A DNA stretch of 64,000 nt, taken from assembly GCF_021532625.1 (NCBI RefSeq), contig NZ_JAKGAR010000001.1, forward strand, positions 744,001 to 808,000, given 5' to 3'. The translations under genes were made by a program, and so were the position numbers. The stretch's first letter is position 1. Every line of letters starts with the position of its first letter. The notes beneath the pieces are model-generated. The model was not told the origin of the DNA, ran no database searches, and saw only the letters and a list, made by a program, of their open reading frames with translations. This DNA comes from Octadecabacter algicola (lineage in GTDB: Bacteria; Pseudomonadota; Alphaproteobacteria; Rhodobacterales; Rhodobacteraceae). Shown piece by piece: positions 57,358 to 64,000 of the stretch.

Positions 57358-57570
57358 ATGACCGCAAATATTGGCACGATTGATCGTGTATTCCGCTTCG
57401 TCCTAGGCGTTGTCTTGGTCTTGGCCCCATTCGTAAGTGGGATGGCCCTTTTTGCATCCACACCCGCGACTGTCATCTCAGTGATTGTTGGCATCGTGAT
57501 GCTTGCAACGGCTTCCATGCGGTTTTGCCCGCTGTACCGCATCTTCGGCATTCGGACGTGCCAGCGATGA
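57358..57570 (+). CDS. DUF2892 (YgaP membrane-domain) protein
   Basis: A 70-residue protein with two spans and the family pattern NIGTIDRVFRFVLGVVLV... MRFCPLYRIFGIRTC. The same domain forms the membrane part of YgaP sulfurtransferases and often stands alone in sulfide clusters. GTAGGAG precedes the ATG. Its TGA overlaps the start of the next gene (ATGA). Confidence 0.9.
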   Translation: MTANIGTIDRVFRFVLGVVLVLAPFVSGMALFASTPATVISVIVGIVMLATASMRFCPLYRIFGIRTCQR

Positions 57571-58001
57571 TTGAAACTGCATTCACACCTTTTCAATCCC
57601 TTGGTGGCGGTGTCCTGATTGGCCTTGCGTCAGTTCTGCTGATGGCAACCGTCGGGCGCATCATGGGCGCAACCGGTATTCTTGCGGGATTCATGCAGCC
57701 CTCCAGTATGTCCGATTGGTCTTGGCGCGCGGCGCTTCTGGCTGGAATGGTCAGCGGCCCTCTTGCTGTGATGCTGGTTACCGGCAGCATGCCTGCGGTT
57801 CAGGTGCCCGTTTCGACGCTCATGCTTGTTGTTGGAGGCTTTCTTGTCGGCATCGGCGTGACGTTCGGGGCTGGCTGTACGTCTGGTCACGGCGTCTGCG
57901 GCATGGCGCGGCTTTCGCCCCGCTCAATCGCAGCGACCATCACCTTTATGATTACGACTGCGATCACCGTCTATGTGATCCGTCACGTCCTAGGAGCATA
58001 A
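57567..58001 (+). CDS. YeeE/YedE-family sulfur transport protein (PmpA-like)
   Basis: A 144-residue membrane protein with about four spans. The key motif FGAGCTSGHGVCGMARLSPRS carries conserved cysteines that bind thiosulfate or persulfide in TsuA/YeeE. It forms a pair with the following protein, each being about half a YeeE. Coupled to DUF2892 by ATGA; 3 bases to the next gene. Confidence 0.9.
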   Translation: MIETAFTPFQSLGGGVLIGLASVLLMATVGRIMGATGILAGFMQPSSMSDWSWRAALLAGMVSGPLAVMLVTGSMPAVQVPVSTLMLVVGGFLVGIGVTFGAGCTSGHGVCGMARLSPRSIAATITFMITTAITVYVIRHVLGA

Positions 58002-58004
58002 CCC

Positions 58005-58436
58005 ATGCGTATGATTACTGTTTATTTGATCGGTTTGGTTTTTGGCATCGGGATTTCGATTTCCGGCATGGCAAACCCTGCCAAGGTGCTGAACTTCTTT
58101 GACTTTGCAGGCACTTGGGACCCAAGCCTTGCATTCGTCATGGGGGGCGCTGTGGTTGTTGCCTTTATCGGCTACCGCTTTGTGCTCAAGCGTCCTGCAC
58201 CGATCATGTCCGAACGGTTTATGTTGCCAACACGCAGCGACCTTGATGCTAAGCTGATCGGTGGCTCGGCCTTGTTTGGGGTTGGCTGGGGAATTGCCGG
58301 GTTCTGCCCGGGTGGCGCCCTGCCCGCGATTGGCACTGGCAACAACAACGTCCTGATCTTCATGGCAGCGCTTGTCGCTGGGATATTCGCAGCCAAGGCG
58401 CTGCAATCCATGAATACAACCAAACAGGCCGCGTGA
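58005..58436 (+). CDS. YeeE/YedE-like half transporter (DUF6691, PmpB-like)
   Basis: A 143-residue membrane protein with the second conserved motif, FGVGWGIAGFCPGGALPAIG, which holds the other functional cysteine. It likely assembles with the preceding protein to conduct a sulfur anion. Its TGA overlaps the ATG of the next gene (TGATG). Confidence 0.9.
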   Translation: MRMITVYLIGLVFGIGISISGMANPAKVLNFFDFAGTWDPSLAFVMGGAVVVAFIGYRFVLKRPAPIMSERFMLPTRSDLDAKLIGGSALFGVGWGIAGFCPGGALPAIGTGNNNVLIFMAALVAGIFAAKALQSMNTTKQAA

Positions 58437-59038
58437 TGAACTGGCTCACCAACAGCCCCGTTCGCAATGGCGCTGCTTTGGTGGCCGTCGTTGGTCTAGG
58501 TCTTGGCGGGGCTCATCTTGCCTCGTCAGACCAAGCTGCAAGGCATCACGACCGCATGATGAACAATCATGTGCATGATGGCGCAGGTCATGATGAGGTC
58601 ACGATGCCAGGATTGCGCGGCGAAAACGCCAGCCCGCAGGAAAGTGCAGAACTTGAGGTGCTGTTTCGCAACTTTGACACGATCACGCGCGAAGTCGAAA
58701 ACTTGCCAAATGGCATCCGTACGGTCACGCGTTCTTCGGACCAGACCGTGATGGATCACTTGGTGAACCACGCCGTTGGCATGATTGATCGGGTCGGCCA
58801 GATGGACGACCCAAAGATCAGAATACAAAGCCCTACGCTGGATATCTTCTTTCTGCGTGGGGACCGGATCCTTTCTTATATCGAGATGACCGACGATGGT
58901 TTGATCATTACTCAGACATCAGAAGATCCAGAGATAGTGGCGGCCCTACAGACACACGCCGCCGAAGTGACCGCAATGTCCGATCACGGCATGCAAGCGG
59001 TGCACGAAATGATGATGGAACGCGGGATCAGCCACTAG
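58436..59038 (+). CDS. Membrane-anchored protein with internal duplication, unknown function
   Basis: A 200-residue protein with an N-terminal anchor or uncleaved signal (about 9-30: NGAALVAVVGLGLGGAHLA), a His/Met-rich segment (RHHDRMMNNHVHDGAGHDE) that could bind metal, and two related halves: LFRNFDTITREVENLPNGIRTVTRSSD and FFLRGDRILSYIEMTDDGLIITQTSED. It probably resides in the periplasm. I recall similar proteins near sulfur genes but cannot name a function. Confidence 0.75.
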   Translation: MNWLTNSPVRNGAALVAVVGLGLGGAHLASSDQAARHHDRMMNNHVHDGAGHDEVTMPGLRGENASPQESAELEVLFRNFDTITREVENLPNGIRTVTRSSDQTVMDHLVNHAVGMIDRVGQMDDPKIRIQSPTLDIFFLRGDRILSYIEMTDDGLIITQTSEDPEIVAALQTHAAEVTAMSDHGMQAVHEMMMERGISH

Positions 59039-59080
59039 ATAACAGTGCTGCCCGCTAGACTTAAAATGGAGAAACTGAAA

Positions 59081-59962
59081 ATGACTTATCCAATCGACCT
59101 GTCCGTCAAACCTGATGTTTCGGCACATTTTGACGAAATGACCAACACGATTACCTACATCGTGAAAGACCCAAACAGCGATCATTGCGCCATCGTCGAT
59201 AGCGTCATGGATATCGATTACGCTGCGGGCCGGATCACGTATGAAGCAGCCGACCGCCTGATCGAAGAAATCAATTCCCGCGGCCTGACTGTGGACTGGA
59301 TCATCGAAACGCACGTCCACGCTGACCACCTAAGCGCGGCCCCCTACCTGCAATCCAAACTCGGCGGCAAAATCGGCGTCGGTGAAAAAATCATGGTCGT
59401 GCAAGAAACATTCGGCAAAGTCTTCAACGAAGGCACCGAATTTGAACGCGACGGATCCCAATTTGATGCGCTGTTCAAAGACGGCGACACTTATATGATC
59501 GGATCGATGCAGGCGTTCGCAATGTATACGCCGGGTCACACACCCGCATGCATGGTGCATGTAGTTGGTGATGCGGCCTTTGCGGGTGACACATTGTTCA
59601 TGCCTGATGGCGGTTCTGCGCGTGCGGATTTCCCGGGCGGTGATGCGGCCACGCTTTATGATAGCATCATGAAGGTTCTGTCCTTACCGGATGAAACACG
59701 CCTGTTCATGTGCCACGACTATGGCCCGAACGGTCGCGCGATCGAGTGGGAAACCACTGTTGCACAGCAAAAAGCGGAAAACATCCACGTTGGTGGCGAC
59801 AAAACCCGCGAAGATTTCATCAAGTTCCGCACTGAGCGCGATGCCCAGCTGGCCATGCCAAGGCTGATCATCCCGTCCCTGCAGGTGAACATGCGTGCTG
59901 GCGAAGTTCCAACGGATGAAGACGGTAACCCGATGCTCAAAGTTCCGGTCAACGCGCTCTGA
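59081..59962 (+). CDS. MBL-fold persulfide dioxygenase-like protein (Blh)
   Basis: A 293-residue metallo-beta-lactamase-fold enzyme. Metal ligands lie in THVHADHLSAAPYL, TPGHTPACM, AFAGDTLFMPDGG and CHDYGPNGR. It resembles the Blh/ETHE1 group that oxidises glutathione persulfide to sulfite. The ATG at 59081 has GGAGA upstream; ATG 59066 is an alternative. It would act after the SQR encoded downstream. Confidence 0.92.
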   Translation: MTYPIDLSVKPDVSAHFDEMTNTITYIVKDPNSDHCAIVDSVMDIDYAAGRITYEAADRLIEEINSRGLTVDWIIETHVHADHLSAAPYLQSKLGGKIGVGEKIMVVQETFGKVFNEGTEFERDGSQFDALFKDGDTYMIGSMQAFAMYTPGHTPACMVHVVGDAAFAGDTLFMPDGGSARADFPGGDAATLYDSIMKVLSLPDETRLFMCHDYGPNGRAIEWETTVAQQKAENIHVGGDKTREDFIKFRTERDAQLAMPRLIIPSLQVNMRAGEVPTDEDGNPMLKVPVNAL

Positions 59963-59987
59963 TCCCAAGCTCTAAAGGAGACTCGAT

Positions 59988-60479
59988 ATGACAAACAGTA
60001 CAACGATCGAAAATCTCAACAAAGCACTTCAGATGGAGATGACTGCGTCTCATCAATATCAGCTCCATGCGCATGTGCTCGACGATTGGGGCCTTGATAA
60101 ACTGGCAACGAAGATGCGCGAAGAGCAAGCCGAGGAAATCGGCCACTCTGACCTGTTCATCGAACGTATCCTGTTTCTGAAGGGTGATCCGGAGATTGCC
60201 TTTTCGAACCCGCCCAAACGCGCAGGCAACTTGATTGAGATGTTTAAGGCCGATTTGGCGGACGAAACAGAAGCTGTGGAGTTCTACCTCAAGGCTGCAA
60301 GGCAGGCCTATGACGAGAATGACGTCGGCACACGCACCTTGTTTGAAACCATCGCTCTTGATGAAGAAGGCCATAAAGCGTGGCTCGAGCTTCAGCTCGA
60401 ATTGATCGAACGCTTGGGTGAAAAAGCCTACAGCGCAAAACTTGTCTCGGGCCCCATGGTTGGCAACGAAGACGTTTGA
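59988..60479 (+). CDS. Bacterioferritin-type ferritin lacking the haem methionine
   Basis: A 163-residue four-helix protein of the Bfr family (QMEMTASHQYQLHAHVLDDWGL). Ferroxidase ligands are present: Glu17, Glu50, His53 (EEIGHSD), Glu93, and Glu126/His129 (LDEEGHKAW). The methionine that binds haem in Bfr (E. coli Met52) aligns with Ile51, so a haem-free form is expected. It would store or oxidise iron. AAAGGAGA precedes the ATG. Confidence 0.9.
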   Translation: MTNSTTIENLNKALQMEMTASHQYQLHAHVLDDWGLDKLATKMREEQAEEIGHSDLFIERILFLKGDPEIAFSNPPKRAGNLIEMFKADLADETEAVEFYLKAARQAYDENDVGTRTLFETIALDEEGHKAWLELQLELIERLGEKAYSAKLVSGPMVGNEDV

Positions 60480-60501
60480 AACGAACCGGAAGGTAAACAT
60501 T

Positions 60502-62175
60502 ATGGACCTCAGAACCCTTACGGCGACCCTGTCGGTCAGCCCGCAAATCTTGCCGTCCGATCTTAAGGCGATCAAAGACGCCGGATACCGTGCAGTCATC
60601 TGCAACCGTCCCGACGGCGAAGGCGCAGACCAGCCAACCTTTGAAGAGATTTCTAAGGCCGCCAAAAAGCTGGGGCTTGAGGCTGCTTATCTTCCAATCG
60701 TTGCAGGTAAAGTGTCCGACGATGATGCTTCGGACTTTGACACCGCAATGAACACCCTGCCCGGCCCGGTGCTTGCCTATTGCCGAACTGGTACGCGATC
60801 CGCGACGTTGTGGTCCTTGTCACAAGCTGAACAACGCAGCGTTGCTGACATTCTCGCGGCAACCAAAGGTGCTGGCTATGACATGGGCGGCGTTGTGCGC
60901 CGCATCGTCAATGGCGGCAAAACGCCAACTGATACAGGCGACGCAAGTTATAGCGTCGTGATCGTTGGGGCCGGTGCTGGCGGCATTGCCGCGGCCGCCA
61001 GCCTGAAGTCCCGTAAGCCGGAGCTTGAAATCGCTATCATCGACCCTGCTGACATTCACTACTACCAGCCCGGCTGGACAATGGTAGGAGGTGGTATTTT
61101 TGACCCCGAAGATACATCCCGCACCTTGGGGTCCCTGATCCCAAAGGGCGTTCACTGGATCAAATCAGCGGTTGCCGCGTTTGAACCGGAAAACAATGCT
61201 GTAGTTTTGGATGGGTGCCGAGTGGTGAAATATGATCGCCTGATCGTCTGTCCTGGTATCAAGCTGGATTGGAACAAGATCGAGGGCCTTGTCGAAACAC
61301 TTGGTCAGAACGGCGTGACATCGAATTATCGTTACGATTTAGCACCTTACACGTGGAAGCTCGTGGAGGGCATGAAAGAAGGTCGCGCGATCTTTACGCA
61401 GCCACCGATGCCAATCAAATGCGCCGGCGCACCCCAAAAAGCGATGTATTTGTCCGGTGACGCATGGCATCGCCGCGGCGTTCTGAACAACATCGACATT
61501 CAGTTCAACAATGCGGGTGGCGTGCTGTTCGGGGTAAAGGATTATGTTCCAGCCTTGATGGAATACGTCGAAAAATATGACGCCTCGCTGAACTTCTTCC
61601 ACAACCTTGTAGCAGTTGATGGCGCCGCCAAGAAGGCATGGTTTGATGTCTCCAAGCCGGACACTCCAGTTGAGCGTGTCGAGATGGAGTTTGACATGAT
61701 GCATGTCTGCCCACCGCAGACAGCGCCTGACTTTATCCGCGTTTCGCCTTTGGCCGATGCAGGCGGCTGGGTCGATGTCGATCAAGCCACACTGCGCCAC
61801 AAGACCTATGACAACGTCTGGTCCTTGGGTGATGTGATGAACGCGCCGAATGCAAAAACCGCAGCGGCAGCGCGCATTCAGGCGCCTGTTGTGGCTGACA
61901 ATGTCATTTCGGACATCAACGGCGGCAACCCTGTTGCGCAATACAACGGCTATGGCTCCTGCCCGCTCACGGTTGAACGCGGCAAGATCGTCTTGGCTGA
62001 ATTCGGCTACGGCGGCGTTATGCTCCCGAGCTTTCCAAAGTTCATCGTAGACGGCACGAAGCCAAGCCGCGCGGCGTGGTTCCTAAAAGAAAAGATGCTG
62101 CCTCCGATCTATTGGAAAGGCATGCTGAAGGGCCGTGAATGGATGGCGAAACCCGAAAAAATCGTCGCCAAGTAA
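60502..62175 (+). CDS. DUF442-sulfide:quinone oxidoreductase fusion (type II SQR)
   Basis: A 557-residue fusion. Residues 1 to about 140 form a DUF442 (TIGR01244) domain, with loop C94-RTGT-R99 as in rhodanese-like or dual-specificity phosphatases. Residues 148-557 form an SQR: FAD motif VVIVGAGAGG, and the two catalytic cysteines of SQOR in PIKCAGAPQKAMYL (Cys307) and GYGSCPLT (Cys487). It oxidises sulfide and reduces quinone, passing sulfane sulfur to an acceptor; the fused domain may take that sulfur. GGAAGG precedes ATG 60502. Confidence 0.93.
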   Translation: MDLRTLTATLSVSPQILPSDLKAIKDAGYRAVICNRPDGEGADQPTFEEISKAAKKLGLEAAYLPIVAGKVSDDDASDFDTAMNTLPGPVLAYCRTGTRSATLWSLSQAEQRSVADILAATKGAGYDMGGVVRRIVNGGKTPTDTGDASYSVVIVGAGAGGIAAAASLKSRKPELEIAIIDPADIHYYQPGWTMVGGGIFDPEDTSRTLGSLIPKGVHWIKSAVAAFEPENNAVVLDGCRVVKYDRLIVCPGIKLDWNKIEGLVETLGQNGVTSNYRYDLAPYTWKLVEGMKEGRAIFTQPPMPIKCAGAPQKAMYLSGDAWHRRGVLNNIDIQFNNAGGVLFGVKDYVPALMEYVEKYDASLNFFHNLVAVDGAAKKAWFDVSKPDTPVERVEMEFDMMHVCPPQTAPDFIRVSPLADAGGWVDVDQATLRHKTYDNVWSLGDVMNAPNAKTAAAARIQAPVVADNVISDINGGNPVAQYNGYGSCPLTVERGKIVLAEFGYGGVMLPSFPKFIVDGTKPSRAAWFLKEKMLPPIYWKGMLKGREWMAKPEKIVAK

Positions 62176-62185
62176 AATCAAATCC

Positions 62186-62209
62186 GGCCTCCGTGCTCAT
62201 GCGGCGGCC
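62186..62209 (+). other. Weak hairpin between the SQR fusion and sulP
   Basis: GGCCTCCG pairs with CGGCGGCC except for one mismatch, with an 8-base loop and no T run, so it is more likely an mRNA processing or stability element than a terminator. Confidence 0.3.
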
Positions 62210-62229
62210 AGCAATCTACCGAGCACATC

Positions 62230-63942
62230 ATGAAACCTGATCTGACACGCTACTTCCCCATTTTAACATGGGGGCGGACCTATGATCGTTCTGCCCTGTC
62301 CAATGACCTTGTTGCGGCCTTGATCGTTACGATCATGCTGATCCCACAGTCGTTGGCCTATGCACTTTTGGCGGGTTTGCCTGCCGAAGCAGGTCTCTAC
62401 GCGTCGATCGTTCCGATCCTGCTATATGCGGTGTTTGGAACCAGCCGCGCTTTGGCTGTTGGGCCTGTTGCCGTTGTTTCGTTAATGACGGCCGCAGCGC
62501 TTAGCAACATCGTCGAGCAAGGCACCATGGGTTACGGCGTTGCTGCGCTGTCTCTGGCGGCATTGTCGGGCATCATCTTGTTGGCAATGGGGCTTTTCCG
62601 GCTCGGGTTTATTGCGAACTTCCTGTCTCACCCTGTCATTGCTGGGTTTATCACCGCCTCGGGGATCATCATCGCTGCCAGCCAGCTCAAGCATATCCTC
62701 GGGATTGATGCACATGGTCACAACCTGCTTGATATCGTGGTGTCATTGGTTGCCCACCTGCCAGAAATCAACTGGATCACCACGATTATCGGTGTCCTCG
62801 CAACGGGCTTCCTGTTTTGGGTGCGCAGCGGGCTGAAACCTCTTCTGGTTCGCATTGGCCTTTCCAGCGGATTGACTGGTGTGCTGGTCAAGACGGGACC
62901 CGTAGCCGTTGTTGTAGTTACCACCCTCGCAGTTTGGCTGTTCGGCTTGGCGAACTTTGGCGTCAAAATCGTTGGTGAAGTCCCTCAAAGCCTCCCGCCA
63001 TTGACCCTCCCCTCATTCTCACCGGCCCTGATCGGTCAGCTGCTTGTGCCTGCATTCTTGATTTCCATTATCGGCTTCGTTGAATCGATCTCTGTGGCGC
63101 AAACCCTTGCGGCCAAAAAACGTCAGCGCATTGATCCTGACCAAGAACTCATCGGGCTTGGTGCGGCCAACATCGGCGCATCCCTGACGGGCGGCTTCCC
63201 TGTAACGGGCGGGTTCTCCCGTTCTGTGGTGAACTTCGATGCCGGTGCTGAAACACCTGCCGCTGGTGCCTTTACCGCCATTGGTTTGGCAATCGCCGCT
63301 CTGGCCCTGACGCCGTTGATTTATTTCCTGCCCAAGGCAACATTGGCTGCGACAATCATTGTCGCCGTGCTCAGCCTCGTGGATTTCTCAATCTTGAAAC
63401 GCAGTTGGGACTACTCAAAGGCGGACTTCGCAGCGGTACTAGCGACGATCCTGATGACCCTCTTGGTTGGTGTAGAAGTTGGCGTTTCTGTTGGTGTTGG
63501 CCTGTCGATCCTGCTGCACCTTTATAAGACATCACGCCCCCATATTGCCGAGGTGGGCCAAGTCCCGGGCACTGAACACTACCGCAATATTCTTCGTCAT
63601 GACGTCATCACCGATCCAAGTGTTGTAACCCTACGGGTAGACGAGAGTCTTTATTTTGCGAACGCACGCTATCTTGAAAACAAGATCCACAACCGCGTTG
63701 CGGGCGACAAAGGCATCCGTCACGTGATCCTGCAATGCGCTGCGATAAATGAGATCGATTTCAGCGCGTTGGAATCCCTTGAGGCGATCAACGAAGCGCT
63801 CAATGAGATGGACGTCAAACTGCACCTTTCCGAGGTCAAAGGCCCCGTCATGGACAGGTTGGAAGGTGGGCATTTCTTATCAGAACTGACTGGTAAAGTA
63901 TTCTTGTCCCAATTCGATGCCGCCAAAGAACTCGCCACCTGA
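62230..63942 (+). CDS. SulP-family anion transporter with STAS domain
   Basis: A 570-residue transporter. The first half has the SulP signature AYALLAGLPAEAGLYASIVPILLYAVFGTSRALAVGPVAV and later GGFPVTGGFSRSVVN. Residues about 440-560 form a STAS domain (LRVDESLYFANARYLENKI). It could export sulfate or sulfite, or import sulfate. It is the last gene seen in the sulfide island. Confidence 0.93.
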   Translation: MKPDLTRYFPILTWGRTYDRSALSNDLVAALIVTIMLIPQSLAYALLAGLPAEAGLYASIVPILLYAVFGTSRALAVGPVAVVSLMTAAALSNIVEQGTMGYGVAALSLAALSGIILLAMGLFRLGFIANFLSHPVIAGFITASGIIIAASQLKHILGIDAHGHNLLDIVVSLVAHLPEINWITTIIGVLATGFLFWVRSGLKPLLVRIGLSSGLTGVLVKTGPVAVVVVTTLAVWLFGLANFGVKIVGEVPQSLPPLTLPSFSPALIGQLLVPAFLISIIGFVESISVAQTLAAKKRQRIDPDQELIGLGAANIGASLTGGFPVTGGFSRSVVNFDAGAETPAAGAFTAIGLAIAALALTPLIYFLPKATLAATIIVAVLSLVDFSILKRSWDYSKADFAAVLATILMTLLVGVEVGVSVGVGLSILLHLYKTSRPHIAEVGQVPGTEHYRNILRHDVITDPSVVTLRVDESLYFANARYLENKIHNRVAGDKGIRHVILQCAAINEIDFSALESLEAINEALNEMDVKLHLSEVKGPVMDRLEGGHFLSELTGKVFLSQFDAAKELAT

Positions 63943-63968
63943 CATTGACCTAAACCTGCATCCCCACT

Positions 63969-63992
63969 ACACATTCATTATTCAGAATGTGT
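63969..63992. promoter_or_regulatory. ATTC-N8-GAAT operator before a gene beyond the window
   Basis: ACACATTC (63969-63976) and GAATGTGT (63985-63992) form a perfect 8-bp inverted repeat with an 8-base spacer, containing ATTC-N8-GAAT, the pattern reported for the sulfide repressor SqrR. GGGAGG at 63993-63998 looks like the ribosome site of the next gene. Confidence 0.6.
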
Positions 63993-64000
63993 GGGAGGAC

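Overview
The window is a stretch of bacterial chromosome, densely coded on both strands and of moderate GC. Its gene content points to an alphaproteobacterium of the Rhodobacterales (Roseobacter type). The main evidence is an IalB-family protein, a DUF6525-type protein, a secreted peroxidase with a C-terminal Hint domain, a cysteine-poor IscR, an Irr-type iron box and a GTTC-N7-GTTC SOS box in front of recA. The genus cannot be resolved from the sequence alone. No phage, insertion sequence or CRISPR array is visible; most of the window is core chromosome with some accessory operons.

Layout, left to right. (1) 1-8.1 kb: 3' end of miaA, an AraC-type regulator and a peptide-type ABC transporter operon (binding protein, two permeases, fused double ATPase). 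(2) 8.1-15.8 kb: housekeeping genes, namely a lytic transglycosylase, ssb, aroK-aroB, a coupled trio ending in xerD, a CNNM/CorC-type transporter and a small HTH protein. (3) 15.7-18.9 kb: a DUF6525 protein, a HerA-like ATPase, a gap of about 530 bases with two intrinsic terminators that suggest small RNAs, and an IalB-like protein. (4) 18.9-24.1 kb: cell envelope genes, lpxD-acp-ketosynthase plus an L,D-transpeptidase divergent from a DUF882 (MepK-like) peptidase. (5) 24.2-30.3 kb: a peroxidase/RTX-like/Hint protein, an iorAB-type molybdo-hydroxylase with a divergent TetR gene and a clear operator, and tRNA-Arg(CCG).

(6) 30.3-40.4 kb: an Fe-S assembly operon, iscR-hyp-nifS-sufB-[59-aa membrane protein-ybjQ-pyruvyl transferase-hyp]-sufC-sufD-[two membrane proteins]-sufS, read leftward with mostly overlapping stop/start codons and an Irr-type box upstream. 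(7) 40.5-48.1 kb: an alpha/beta hydrolase group, a tandem-HD protein, icd with a strong palindrome upstream, two YitT paralogues, an SMR efflux protein and typA. (8) 48.2-56 kb: alaS, recA with SOS box and promoter, a sulfotransferase, and a betaine/choline-type ABC transporter.

(9) 56.1-64 kb: a sulfide-handling island. An NsrR-like Rrf2 protein and a Crp/Fnr protein with two nearby cysteines precede DUF2892, two YeeE/YedE-type sulfur transport proteins, a small internally duplicated protein, a persulfide-dioxygenase-like MBL hydrolase (Blh), a bacterioferritin lacking the haem methionine, a DUF442-SQR fusion and a SulP anion transporter. Together these could oxidise sulfide to persulfide, persulfide to sulfite, and move the sulfur products across the membrane. 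A 10-base ATTCAGAAT-type element is shared by the promoter region of the structural genes and by the region just before the window end, where a further gene seems about to begin.
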